From: Ditylenchus dipsaci
Taxonomy: Eukaryota > Nematoda > Chromadorea > Rhabditida > Anguinidae
Length of the DNA: 64,000 nucleotides
Direction of reading: 5' to 3'
NCBI GenBank assembly: GCA_004194705.1
Contig: SADC01001293.1
Location: 496,001-560,000, forward strand
The notes under the pieces are model-generated. The model was given only the letters and a program-made list of their open reading frames with translations, searched no databases and was not told the origin of the DNA. A program made the position numbers and the translations under genes. Within the stretch, counting starts at the first letter, position 1; every line of letters begins with the position of its first letter. Shown here one piece after another: positions 45,591 to 56,765 of this stretch.

Positions 45591-46186
45591 AAAAATTTGA
45601 ATTCCCGCAAAATTTTTGGAGTAGCTTTGGATGGTTTCGGGTGATTCTAGTTGTTTGTGGGTGTTTTGGGTAGCTTGAGGTGGTTTTGAGTGGTTTGCGG
45701 TGGTTCGGACACAATCTAAAAATTTTCGAAAAAAACGTAAAAAACTGCCTTGGTCCCCCCTGTTGTTAAAAGGTTTGTTTTATGAAAGTGGCAAACCTTT
45801 TTCTCGAGAAAAATGGTTTGTAGCAAACGGTTTGGATAGTTTGCTGCAAACTTTTGGTTTGATCAAACGGTTTAAAAGGTTTGCTATAAACTGTTTTCAG
45901 CAAACGGTTTGACTGCCCTACGACTCGATACACATTATGACTCAATACAACTACTCGATACAATTACGACTCGATACACTTTCTCAAATTCAAACATTTA
46001 TTCAACTGAGATCAAACAGCACCAGTGAAACAAAACAAAGACAAATCAATGAAACAAAGGAATATTGGCAGGGTTTTCAATCGGTATGTCCAAACAGTGA
46101 AAAAATCCTTCCGCGAGAGAGCCATGTTTGTCAAAGAATAAATTTTATTGAAACTTAATTAAAAGAAAAAGGACTGACTCATAATA

Positions 46187-46369
46187 CAGTCGAAGCTCTC
46201 TATAACGACGCTCTTTATAACGACTCGCTCTTTATAACGATCCGGAAAAAATAACTATTTGGTCCTGAGCTAAGTCATTCAAGTCAAAACGACGCTCTTT
46301 ATAACGATGCTCTCTATAACGACTCGATTTAGCCGGTCCCTTGTGAGTCGTTATAGAGAGCTTCGACTG
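46187..46369. mobile_element. pogo-like MITE with TATAACGAC repeats
   Basis: TA-CAGTCGAAGCTCTCTATAAC at the left and ATAGAGAGCTTCGACTG-TA at the right. The CTCTTTATAACGAC motif repeats five times, and GCCGGTCCCTTGTGAG resembles the GGTCCC block of other members. It lies about 280 bases upstream of the POLG start. Confidence 0.85.
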
Positions 46370-46625
46370 TACTGCAGCATCACATTGAGTCTCTTGCACT
46401 TCTGTCGGCACTTCAGCTTCTTGGATTCGATTGCAATTTTCAGGCCATTTTACCTACACCGTTTTTCAAATTTTCGAGGACATTTTACCTACACCGTTTT
46501 CGGAAAAATCTGACAGGGGGGGGGCACCGATAAGGAAAAAATCTGACGGGGGGGGGGGGGCACGTGCCCCCCAACCCCCCCCCTGCCCACCCACCCCCCT
46601 GTGTACGCCCCTGGCTGTGTGAATG

Positions 46626-46639
46626 GTATCTAATTTCAG
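46626..46639 (+). promoter_or_regulatory. Acceptor-like site before the POLG start
   Basis: TATCTAATTTCAG ends 14 bases before the POLG ATG with no upstream coding frame joining it. In nematodes such a site would receive a spliced leader; a 5' UTR intron is the alternative. The same stretch recurs in intron 2 at 47081-47109. Confidence 0.4.
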
Positions 46640-46653
46640 CTGCAAAGAACATC

Positions 46654-49600
46654 ATGTTACAAAAATTGGTGCGAACTCCACGCTTACTAAGATGTATAAA
46701 TTCGAATAATGGATTAATATTGCGCACAGCGAGGTATACGAATATCCCAATCAAGCTGGTACCTAAACGACTGCACGATCATCTATTCAATAGAAAAGAG
46801 AAAGCCAGCACAGTAGAATGCGATCAGCTTCCTAGTTGTAGTGGAGTGAATGGTAAGTATACCGATACACCAACCTTTCATGAATAGTAATTGAATTCCT
46901 ATATTGTTTTAAGGAACTCAAACCTATGGCCAACAAGGAAGAGGCAGCCATCAGCAGCCAGACAATCAAGAAGATATTCTAGACTCCATTGAACTACCTC
47001 AGCTCTATGGTCAAGATATGATGTCGCACTTTGAAGAACTTGGAAACCAACAATTTGAGAAGTAAGCGTTCTGCTGTGCGATGTGTGAATGGTATCTAAT
47101 TTCAGCTGCATTTAATATATCTTGAAACTTCAGGTATCATAAAATCATGCACTCGGTAGTGGGAAAGGACCCTGAAACCGTGCCACCGCTTCCTGACAGA
47201 TGGTTGATGCAAACTGGATGGACAGCTTATGATCCACTGACTGGTATATTTCTACACGCTTGCACTTACCTCTTTATCTTTGAATAGAAGTATGAAGTCG
47301 AATTAGGTAGGCAGAGACGAAAAAAATTAGGATATGGACCATTTGGAGACCAGTGATGGGACCGTAGCCAAAAAAATTCATAGGGTCTAAGAGCCTATGA
47401 CAATAAAAAATGGATGCTCCATCTTGCACCTTCATCTTTACCGTTTCGGTTCCAGGTGGGCGAGGTGGTATTTTCTCTCTCTTTTATAACTACGGGCCCG
47501 GGCGGGAAATATTTTTCTATGGGTAAATGATATCAGTATTAAAAACTTGGTACTTACCGTATTTACTGTATTAACTCCCCACCCTCTAATAACTCCCCAC
47601 CCTCTAATAAGTCCCCACCCTACGGACCTTATATCTCAGCCTAGAGCGAACATTTCGCAAATCTGTTTTTCGCGTTTTCTTAGTTGCCGCGAGTTTACCT
47701 GATTCCACTTTTAAAATTTTGGTTGAGCACCCAAAAATATCAAAATCAAAATATTTTTTTTCCGATTTTTTAAGGGTTGAAAAATAACTCCCCATGGGGA
47801 CTTAATACAGTAAATACGGTATCCCGTTTACCCAACCCCCACCCACCCCCAAATTTTTCAAAATTACCCAAAAACACATCCTAAGCTAATGTACTATGCT
47901 TAATACGATACAATTAATACACTAAATGGGATAAGTACCGGTAACTTCTATTATTTCCTTATGTACGAGACATGAGCGTCCAAAGACTGTCACCCTCTCA
48001 CTTCATGCTATTTTACAAGCCAACTCTTTAGGAGAAACTACGAGCGTGCCCTTTCCTGACGAACAATTGCTGTTTTTCGACGTAGAAATTTGTGTGCTGG
48101 ATGGTCAACTACCAACACTGGCAATTGCTTTGTCGCCTACAAAATGGTTGGTATAGAATGAGAGGACCATGTTCGTCTACGTCCACGATTGTCCCCCACC
48201 AATTCAAATTATTTTCCGAATCATTAAACTTCTGTACGGATTTTTTAACTTGGTTTCTAACAAAACTATGCATGCTATTAAATTCTAGGCCTTGTTTTAT
48301 CTGAAACCAAGTTTAAATATCCGCATAAAGGTTGTATGATTGGAAAAAATTGAATTGGCGGCGGACAATTTAGAACGCACGAGATTGATCCTTTAAAGGA
48401 CCATGGTTTTTGCGCGCAGTGGCATGTGCAAAATTTGAATTGGCGGGGGACACTTCTCTTTCGTCTATCAATGCACTCTTTCTATTAGTTCCGAATTACT
48501 CGAAAGAGTACAGCATTAGACGAAAGAGAAGTGTTTCCCGCCAATTCAAATTTTGCACATGCCACTGCGCGCAAAAACCATGGTCCTTTTAAAGGGGCAT
48601 ACCAGCGCGTTACACTGCAATTAAGGCGGAGACCAGCGTTTTCTTTTTTTCATGACCGTTTTCTATAAGCGTTCTACCTGGTCTGACGAAATATTTCTGC
48701 CCGCTTTTTAAAAGTAGAATAAAGTCATACATATCAGATTTGGCATGAAACGAGTAGAAACAAGGAGGATTTTTGGAAACTTGCTGGTCCCCGCTTTAAT
48801 TCGCAGTGCAACGCGCTGGTATGCCCCTTTAAAGAACAATATTATATGGTGACCACTACTTCAAAAAAAATTGTTGCAGGTACTCTTGGTGCAGTGATAG
48901 GATTGTGAACGGTTCGCCAGCACCAGAATACCCAAAGTTAGAGCATCTTGTGCCACTGGAAGCAAGTCAAGCACATGGAGAAAAGCGAAATACACCACCA
49001 GAAAAAGTTATTGTAGGACACAACGTTGCGGTAAGTCTAGTTATTGTGCAGTCATTATCCTAGTTACGAATCCAATTTTAGTTTGACCGGTCTAGAGTAC
49101 GAGAGCAATATTTTACAAAGGTATCTGATTTGATTAATCTGATTAGTAGATCGTTTCAGTTTTTGACACTGTTTATAAAAAAGAGTTTTGCTTGATTAGT
49201 TACTTATCTGGTAGTGATGATTCGGTTATCCTCATGCATCTGATCTTCTTAATAGAGCAACCCAATACCTTTCAAAGCTGCATCAAAAGCTAGGATGAAC
49301 ACTATAGGATACACAAAGTACAATAACTGATGTGTAGGAACAGATTGTGAGGAATGAGTCTCTAACAAAGTGCATTAATTCTTGAATTATCCTACATTTT
49401 TCTTAAACATTCAGATATTATGTTTTGAATTTACAGCGTACTCCTGCAAAATACTGGGACACCATGTCAATGTCAATAGCAATATGTGGAATGGCCGATC
49501 ATCAGCGCTTGATCTACGAGCAAAGTGATGCTTCAGGAGAGGACTCTCAGGTTTTCTTAGTTTTAGTCTGATTAGCAGTTAACTAAAGGACCAGTTTCGT

Positions 49601-52600
49601 GATTCACGCCCCAGTCAATTTCGGGGCGGCACCGAATTCATCCACACCGAATTTATCCACATCGAATTCATCTACAAAAATGTGTCCCGACACGAAATGT
49701 TTTGTGACTCCCCGGTGAAATGATCCTCCAATTTTGTAGGGTTACAGGTTCGAATCCCGGTGGTTTACACTGAGAAAGTAGTACTCAGGTGGTAGTACCG
49801 AGGCACTGACCAGGTATTGGTACTCAGGTGGAAGTGTCTTGGTATTGGTGCTTGCGTAGTGATAGATGGTAGTTGCTAAGTACTAGCACCTGAATGGTAG
49901 TACCTTCGTGACAGTACGCAGGCTGTATATCAGACCGTTCTTTGTAGTGCATCTGACCGTGTCGGTGGCTGGATAATCTGGACGTCCCATATACCAACTG
50001 TATCAAGTGATCGTTCATTTGGTTCAAAAAAAATTTTTTCGCTGTTGGGTATCAGAACTTCTTTTCTTCACTGATTCGAACATTCTAAAGATGGTTTGGC
50101 AGTGGTGAAGCTACGTTTTGCATGATTTACGAAAACTGTAAAAATACCATCAAAATGTCATTTTAGCACCGTTAAGTCATCTTTAGAATGCTCGAATTAT
50201 TGCACAAAACAAGTTTTGGAACCCAAAAACGTAAAAAAATTTTTTATTTAAGTGGACGACCAGTTGGTTTTGATAGTACATGGAAGATCCAGCAAAACTG
50301 CAGTCAGTTCGTGGAACAATGTTCGAATTAATTAGTAAACTTTTCATGTCAAAAATATATAACAATTTCGTGTCGGGTCAAATTGTTGTGGATGAATTAG
50401 GTTTGGATGAATCGGGTGTGGATAAATTCGGTGTGGATGAATTCGGTGTGGGTGAGTCGTGTGCGGATAAATTCAGTGTGGATGAATTCGGTGCGGATGA
50501 ATTCGCTTAATGCTTCAATTTCGGTATACAGGCCAAAGTCAAAAATCAGCTTGGGTGAAAAGATGGTTAACATCCTAAGCTTTCAATTGTGGGGTAACAT
50601 GAGGGGGTATAGTAGACTTGAGTGGGGAGAGTATACTACAGTTTAGCCACCGAAATTGACTGGGGTGTTAATTCCGAAATTTAGCCTAAGTTAATGTATA
50701 TTTTTGTAGATTTTCAAGGAGGGGTGGATTGACCATTGGCGCAAAGTAGTGTGCAGAAACTCGCTCGAGGCTGTACATTCCAAGCTCTGCTCAGCTTCCT
50801 CATCGCTTAAAATGGACAAATCATTGCAAAGCATGTTTGTCAAAGATGACATTGACGAGATACGAAGTCACTTTCAGGTACATTATCTTCTCAATTATTC
50901 AGTACCCAATACTTTCATTTCAGGAGCTTACTACCTATTGTGCCAACGACGTTTTAGCGACTTACGAAATTTTCCAAGTGCTGTATCCTGAGTTCCGTTC
51001 GCGGTTTCCGAGTTCTGTGACACATAGTGGTATGATGGAGATGTCTTCTGCCTACTTGCCGATTAACAAAAGTAATTCTGTTTACATTAATAGATATTCA
51101 GTTATCCATTTCAGGTTGGAGAGATTTCTTTGACAAGTGCAATAGAGTAAGTGGTGCATTAATGAATTCCTCGGCTAAACAGAACCTTTGGGGCCCACTC
51201 GCCAGAACCCTAGGGGCACTAGGAAGAAATCGAACGTTCTTGAGTGAATACCGTAATTCCTCTAATAAGCCGCCCCCCCCCTCTGGTTCAAAATCGTGTT
51301 CTTGGCATTGTGTTTTTGACCCATTTTTGAAGACTCCTCTTTGGCAAGTTACCCCTCAATTTGTAGCCAGTGAGATGAGCTACAAAATAGATGGTGACTT
51401 GCCTAACAGTGGTTTTCAAAACATAGGTCAAAAACACAATGCCAGAAACCCGTTTTTTGAATTTAGGGGGGGGCGGCTTATTAGAGGAATTACGGTAATG
51501 ATAAGCTTGTGTTCAATGAAATAATGTAATCCTTCTTTGTGTGTAAAAAAGATGTTTATAATAAATACTACTGGTAACTAAACCTCTATTTTTAAAGTAG
51601 GAGGTGGGGTTTAATTGTATATGACGACTAAGGTTCTGGCGAATGGGGCCCCTAGGCTTCTGGCGAGTGGGGCCCCTAGGGTTCTGGCGAGTGGGGCCCC
51701 AAAGGTTCTGTTGCTCCAATTTTTCATAATTGTTGCAAGTTATTTATAGTTGGCGGACGCGAAACGCGATGGTGCAGCCAGAGATCTTGCTTTATGTGCT
51801 GAAAGCCTCACTGGTTGGGTTAAATACAAACGGTATCTTTTAAAGCATGCCTAACATCAACTTCAAGCTTCTTTTAGTTACGAAAAAGATCCTTGGATGT
51901 GGGTGAGTGATTGGTCGACTACGAAGAACAATGATCTTCCGAGTTGGTATTTGAATTGCTTCAAGGATAAAAAGTCTTCGATGATTGAAAATGAAGAACT
52001 AGAAGCAGAGCACATGAAGGTAGTTAGTTGATTACAGTCGAGTCTCGATTTAACGTACCCCCGATATAACGTACCCCTCGATTTAACGTACCCCTAGGGT
52101 TCGTCCTTCCAATAATAAACTCCGTCAAATTAACCCCCGATTTAACGTACCCCTAGGGCCGGTCCCCAGGGGGTACGTTAAATCGAGACTCGACTGTATC
52201 GTTTTTTTAAATTTTCATAGTCCCAATATATTGGGAATATTCCTATGCGAGGTTCTTTGTATGAGTAGCTGCGCAATGGGAAAGCCGTGGTTTTAAAAAT
52301 GTTAATTTTAGATGTTGTCAAGAGATGTTCCACGTATTCTAGGTTTGTTGAACTTGAGAAAATTTAAATATGAATATGCTTGAAACTTCACGCTTCCTTG
52401 CAGGCATGTGCTACGGTCCCTTCCCGTTGTTTTACAAGGCAGCTTTTGGTTGGGGATTCCTTGTCCCTAAAGGTAACTTTTTGTCTTTGTTGGAGTTTTT
52501 CATATATGAACATGTGATTAGCACTGAAACCAAATGCCGAATGGCAAGAAACTGAGTTAGTATGGGTCAAAAGAGGAGATGAGGTTGCTTTTCCTAATAA

Positions 52601-55600
52601 GTAAGCCATCTAGCCACTTTCATAATTATATTTAAATCGGTCATGCCTAGGTCTATTCTTGATCTTATTGCATTAAACAGAGCGAACAACGTGCAAGAAA
52701 TTGTTTTACGAGGTAAATTAGCGGACTTACGTAGTCATGACTAGGGTCGGCAGGCTAAATTATAGTATACCCACCCCACTGAACTACAGTATACCCACCC
52801 CAGATCGAAGAATACACTTGTAAATAAACGTTTACAATAAGATATACAACAGTTATCATATAATACGATGCACATACTTCACATGTCTTTTACCTACTTC
52901 AAAGAACTCAGGCGGATGCACTCCAATAATGCTCAGGATAGTCGATTGAAATTAATACTATACTACACCCACTGAACTATAGTTTACCCACCCTTATAAA
53001 TGTTCGATAAAGACAATAATAAATTGAATATCAAATGATGGTAGTATACTATAGTTGAGTGCGGTGGGTATACTATAGTTCAGTGGGCTGCGTATACTAT
53101 ATATGCTCCGGGTTCGCAGGTAAACGAAATTTTCGGGTAGCTGACCCAAACTGAAGACCGGAATTTTCTGGTAAACAATAACCGAAAGCCGCTAAATTTC
53201 CGGTTTTTTCAGAAAAGAAACCGAAAAAGGGTACCCAGACCGCCGACCCTAGTCATAATTAAGGTAATAATGAGGTAAGATAATTGTTCAGGAAATCCCG
53301 TTTCAAGCGTCGGAATTTTCAATTTCTACAAGCTGCCTCATCCGGTATATTTCACTTAAATCAAAAAGGGAACTATAACATCAATTGTAGAGTGGACTAT
53401 CGAAAAATGTCGGAAGTGTCTTCTCTAAGGATTTTGCAGATCTTTTCATGGGAAAGGTGCTATGGGTACTTTCGCAGTGTTCATTCACACAGTCTCTATA
53501 ATTTCTGCCAGTTTAGGCCAGCCGTTATGAGCACGTTTTGAAAGGTAGTTTTAACGTATTCGGATTTTATTGTTGCCTAGCAAATTCAAACCAATTTCGT
53601 TTTAGATTTTGTGGAAGCTAGAAGTGTGACTCGTTTTTGGTCAAATTACAAGTGATATTTCTAGAATTTAATATACCTACATGAACAGCGGTTATTTTAG
53701 AGAGCGCTACCACGAGCAGCTGGCAGTTTGGCTAAATGACAAGGCTACTGTTGGTGCGATAGCTCCTTCAATCGTACCGGCAGGCACAGGTAGAGTGTGT
53801 AATTTTACGATTCGTTTTCTATTTGCCAAAGGTTTCAGTTACAAGAAGAGCAGTGCACAAGTTGTGGTTGGTCTCTGCGAATTCCAAGCAAGAACTGATT
53901 GGGTCTGATTTGAAGTCGATGATTCAAAGCTATGATGGCTACAAAATAGGTGCACAAATTATTAGGTTCAGGATCGACACTGTCTGAGTAGAAAAATTTG
54001 ACAGATGCAGAGTTATTAAAGTAAAATCTGAGTTCACGAGATGAAAATTTACGTCTATTAGAATTTTTCTACCTCGGACGTTTTGATTTTACAGTTATAA
54101 GTGCAGAAAAAATATTGGTTTTTTTTAGTTGGGGCCGATGTCGATTCGCAAGAGCAATGGATAGCTGCGATGTTTGGCGACTGTGCGTATGGACGTGGGA
54201 AAGCTGGTGATGTAAGTTCTTTCTTTTCTTCGAATTTTTATCAGTAATAGGGACCTATAGAAGTTTACATTTGTGTATGTTGTTGTTTTCAGACGCCTCT
54301 TAGCAATATGTTGTTGGCTGGAAACAAAAGTAATAGCACAGATCTGCATTCTGTTGTGGCAAGGCAAGCCAACATCTCGCGGGATCATGCTAAAGGTGCA
54401 ATGTTTACAAATTTTTGATTTTCACTGGTTGATTGACTATCGTCCAGGGTGTCATAACCTGCAATTCTAGACTAAATCATTGTTAACGGGAAATGAAATT
54501 AAGTGCTTAACTACGCTCGGCTATATGGCTCTGGAGAAAATCATGCACGTGAATTTTTGAAGCAGCAGGGTATCTCTGACAAGCTGGCCCACATTGTCAC
54601 GAAAAAGCTTTTTTCGGCCACAAAAGGAACAAAACAACGGTGAGGTATTTTATTACTAAACTCCTTGCTCATTTAGTTTCGTTTTAGCTACTTTGAGCTG
54701 GATCCTATTTACAACGAACATTTTAAAGCTTTTCGAAAGGAAGGATGCCCACCAGCGTATCAGAATCAGCACATGTAATACTTGCTATGCTTTTTACGTA
54801 TAGCAAAACATTTTTTTTCAGAGCATTGATAGGTAAATATTTCCTGCCTATGTATTCATCGACGAAGCTTGAAGGGTATGCCAGCGAGGATCAAGTACCC
54901 AACTGGTACTTTATTTTGCGGTTTTTGTCACCTAGCTTATTTTTTCGGACCGATATCTAATTTCTGCCTGAAGAACACTAAAACGAACGTTTCGGACTAC
55001 TGCTATAAGTATAAATTTTTATTTTTGAGTTTTGAAATACTTTTTAAACTTGTGGTGATGATACGGCAAAGTTAGGTACTGGTTTGGAAAATATCAATTA
55101 ATCGATTTTGCAGTGTAACATTTTAAAGTTTTCAGCGAGCAAAGTCTATATTTCGAAGAATACATGTCCAAGAAGCACGGAAAGAATCTTCATGAAATCT
55201 TTTGCAATTCGGGTAGTAAGGGGCTTGAACTCTATCGCAATGGATTCGAGTCATATGCTTTCAACTACTTGGAACTAATGTCTCGTGAACCGAAGCCGAA
55301 GACACCGATACTTGGTAATAATTTCGTCTGCGAGTAATCCTTACATATATGACATTAAGGCTGCCGTCTAAGTAAGGCGTTAGAGCCATTGCCTTCCACC
55401 GTTCCTGGTTTGTTTTTATAGGATTCAGTGCGTGTACGCGTTTCACTTTTTTAGGAGCCTGGCAGTTCTCTTCAAGGTATAAGCGATCTATAATCAACTG
55501 GGTAATTACTTATAATGTGGTGAATTTTTATCTAAATAGCTACAATTCAGTTTGTACAATCTTCTGCTGTCGACTTCTTGCACATGCTACTAGTATTTTG

Positions 55601-56471
55601 ATTTATGTTGCATAAATGTTACCGTTGTTTATAACAGAAATTCTATGTATAGGTTTGCATGAATTGGCTCATATCGGAATACGACATTGATGCGAGATTG
55701 ATGCTTTCCATACACGACGAGGTATGTTGTAATTGGATGACATGTTGTACGGGGTGGTCTAAGATTTTCGGACAATTTCAGAGCGTCATAACTTTTTTCT
55801 TGGTCCCTCCTGTGGTTTTGGTCTTGGTCTGTAGATGGCCTTTGGATGGGTAAGACCAAAACCACAGGGGGACCAAGCGAAAATCGTGATTTTGACATTA
55901 TATACCAAGCGAAATGGCATAAAGTTCTGAGTCGATCTGCGTTTACAGAATTTCGAAATTCGATCCCAGAAAAATGTTATGGCGCTTTGAAAGTGTCCGA
56001 AAATCTTGGACCACCCGGTGTTTTCTGGAAGCTATGGTCTGCAAAAGCCATATTGGAGTGGATCCCTTTTTAGAGAGACAATTTTTTTTAACATTCAGGT
56101 GCGATATTTGGTTGCTGAAGAAGACAAGTACAGATGTGCCTTAGCATTGGCTTTGAGTAACATGTATGTTCGTAGTGCAATTTCAAGCAAGTTGGGTATA
56201 AACCAATTGCCGCAGGTTACATTTTTTCTTGATAATTCTTTATTATCCCCAAATATATTTCCTTGTTTAGTCGGTCGCCTTCTTTAGTCAAGTGGACATC
56301 GACACAGTGCTTCGGAAAGAAGTTCACACCAAGTGCGTGACTCCATTGGGAAATGAAATACCAGCCGGTGAAGCTGTCGACATCAACCAAATACTTGCCA
56401 AAACAAGAGGAAGTCTTCGGAGAGACGAAAGAATTCAAGGTGAAAGAATCTGCCAATCTATTAGCAGATAA
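46654..56471 (+). CDS. POLG: Mitochondrial DNA polymerase gamma, catalytic subunit
   Basis: POLG is the replicative and proofreading polymerase of mitochondrial DNA. The start ATG at 46654 opens an Arg-rich, acid-free leader ([14 protein letters not shown]), a mitochondrial presequence. I traced 34 exons with GT-AG introns, all in phase, giving about 1082 residues (human 1239). Exonuclease: FFDVEIC (48032-48146, Exo I), DTMSMSIA (49437-49550, Exo II), [11 protein letters not shown] (50924-51071, Exo III). Linker: YEKDPWMW (51878-52019). Polymerase: [18 protein letters not shown] (54129-54211, motif A), [18 protein letters not shown] (54293-54395, 54504-54639, motif B), [11 protein letters not shown] (55136-55314), [13 protein letters not shown] (55551-55592), [18 protein letters not shown] (55653-55721, 56099-56215, motif C). 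The last exon is 56271-56471, TAA. No lesion seen. Introns 4, 7, 10, 12 and 16 are filled with MITEs. Confidence 0.97.
47557..47819. mobile_element. MITE, CCGTATTT family, copy 7, in POLG intron 3
   Basis: TA-CCGTATTTACTGTATTAA at the left and AATACAGTAAATACGG-TA at the right. Three direct repeats of CTCCCCACCCTCTAATAA adjoin the left end, and TAACTCCCCATGGGGACTTA the right. The arms are very well preserved, suggesting a young copy. Confidence 0.8.
48160..48398. mobile_element. Palindrome family B, copy 3, in POLG intron 4
   Basis: GAGGACCATGTTCGTCTACG and GATTGTCCCCCACCAATTCA at the left are mirrored by TTGAATTGGCGGCGGACAAT and TGATCCTTTAAAGG. It begins 14 bases after the exon 4 donor. Confidence 0.65.
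48395..48596. mobile_element. 200-bp palindrome, AAAGGACCATGGTTTTTGCG ends
   Basis: TTTAAAGGACCATGGTTTTT ... ACACTTCTCTTTCGTCTAT is mirrored by GACGAAAGAGAAGTGTTTCC ... AAAAACCATGGTCCTTTTAA with almost no mismatch. It shares its TTTAAAGG border with the element on each side. Relatives: 34290-34490 and 36830-37022. Confidence 0.8.
48592..48838. mobile_element. Palindrome, TTAAAGGGGCAT family, copy 2
   Basis: TTTTAAAGGGGCATACCAGC and GCGTTACACTGCAATTAAGG are mirrored by CTTTAATTCGCAGTGCAACG and GCGCTGGTATGCCCCTTTAA. It ends about 40 bases before POLG exon 5, so the whole intron is three abutting palindromes. Confidence 0.75.
49607..50667. mobile_element. TIR element in POLG intron 7 with GGTGTGGATGAATTC repeats
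   Basis: CGCCCCAGTCAATTTCGG at the left and CCGAAATTGACTGGGGTG at the right. The ACCGAATTCATCCACACCGA motif near the left end is inverted and expanded to about nine units near the right end (50390-50512). A worn AACCAA-type palindrome (50018-50275) and a tRNA-like GGTTCGAATCCCGGTG (49747-49763) lie inside. Confidence 0.6.
50390..50512 (+). repeat. 15-bp minisatellite GGTGTGGATGAATT(C)
   Basis: About eight or nine tandem units with substitutions; all keep the 15-base period, so each frame is open. The Val-Asp-Glu-Phe-Gly open frame here is a consequence of the period being a multiple of three. It lies in a POLG intron and is not protein-coding. Confidence 0.85.
51175..51714. mobile_element. 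Inverted-repeat element in POLG intron 10 containing another MITE
   Basis: AACAGAACCTTTGGGGCCCA and CTCGCCAGAACCCTAGGGGC at the left. At the right are three inverse repeats of GTTCTGGCGAGTGGGGCCCC, ending in AAGGTTCTGTT. It hosts a CCGTATTT-family element at 51251-51494. Confidence 0.7.
51251..51494. mobile_element. MITE, CCGTATTT family, copy 8
   Basis: TA-CCGTAATTCCTCTAATAA at the left and TTATTAGAGGAATTACGG-TA at the right are perfect inverses. The central hairpin TTTGGCAAGTTACCCCTCAA / GGTGACTTGCC is shared with the 19.4-kb copy. The inner ends carry CCGCCCCCCCCCT / GGGGGGGCGGC. Confidence 0.85.
52035..52196. mobile_element. pogo-like MITE with TTTAACGTACCCC repeats, POLG intron 12
   Basis: TA-CAGTCGAGTCTCGATTTAAC at the left and GTTAAATCGAGACTCGACTG-TA at the right are perfect inverses. 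The CGATTTAACGTACCCCT motif is repeated four times, and GGGCCGGTCCCCAGGGGGTA matches the 39.6-kb and 2.3-kb members. It is the best preserved copy of the family. Confidence 0.88.
52742..53251. mobile_element. hAT-like element 5 in POLG intron 16
   Basis: Ends TAGGGTCGGC and GCCGACCCTA. Flanks are GTCATGAC (52734-52741) and GTCATAAT (53252-53259), six of eight bases alike. The left half carries TATAGTATACCCACCCCACT repeats in both orientations; the right 150 bases are unrelated (GGTAAACGAAATTTTCGGG, AACCGAAAGCC). Non-coding. Confidence 0.65.
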
Positions 56472-56565
56472 AAGTATTATCGTTGTTGTGTACCTCACTT
56501 TACTGTTACTTTTTCGGTTGTTATGTTATAAAAGTTTTGATATAAACAGTACCTAATAAGGGGTC

Positions 56566-56765
56566 AGGACGAAACACACCCGCCGAAACATCCCCGCCGA
56601 ACACCCACGTTAAAACACCCCCGCTAAAATACCCCCGGCTGAAACACCTCCGCCGAAACACCCTGCCAAAACATCCCAGCCAAAACATCCCAGGCCAAAA
56701 CACCTCCGCCGAAACACCCCCGACAAAATACCTCCGGCTGAAACACTCCCGGCCAAACACCCCAT
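56566..56765. repeat. Minisatellite, GCCGAAACACCCCC unit
   Basis: About a dozen irregular units of 14-17 bases (CCGCCGAAACACCCC, CCGGCTGAAACACCTC, GCCAAAACATCCCA) start 95 bases after the POLG stop. It is C-rich on the plus strand in an otherwise AT-rich region. Cys/Gly/Phe-rich minus-strand frames across it are by-products. Confidence 0.85.

Larger units (their letters stand above)
43029..45917. mobile_element. Outer hAT-like element with AAACCGTTTGC ends, holding other insertions
   Basis: The block CAAACCGTTTGCTTCAAACC to GACAAGGCAGTTTTTT (43029-43158) is matched in inverse order by AAAACTGCCTTGGTCC to CGGTTTGACTGCCC (45738-45917). Inside lie hAT element 3 (43470-44538), paired GGGATTTTGGGATTGG arrays (44755-45290) and a 290-bp palindrome (45300-45590). 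No transposase belonging to the outer element was recognised. Confidence 0.55.

Noticed and set aside
45937..46158. Possible small gene between the nested elements and POLG
   Set aside because: A Gln/Asn/Thr-rich plus-strand frame and a minus-strand frame starting MALSRKDFFTVW overlap here, with AATAAA on both strands, but neither resembles a known protein or has a second exon.
46485..46754. Gly/Pro-rich frame resembling a collagen or secreted protein
   Set aside because: It is caused by G- and C-runs at 46515-46600 flanked by worn repeat sequence; no consistent triplet motif or splice context.
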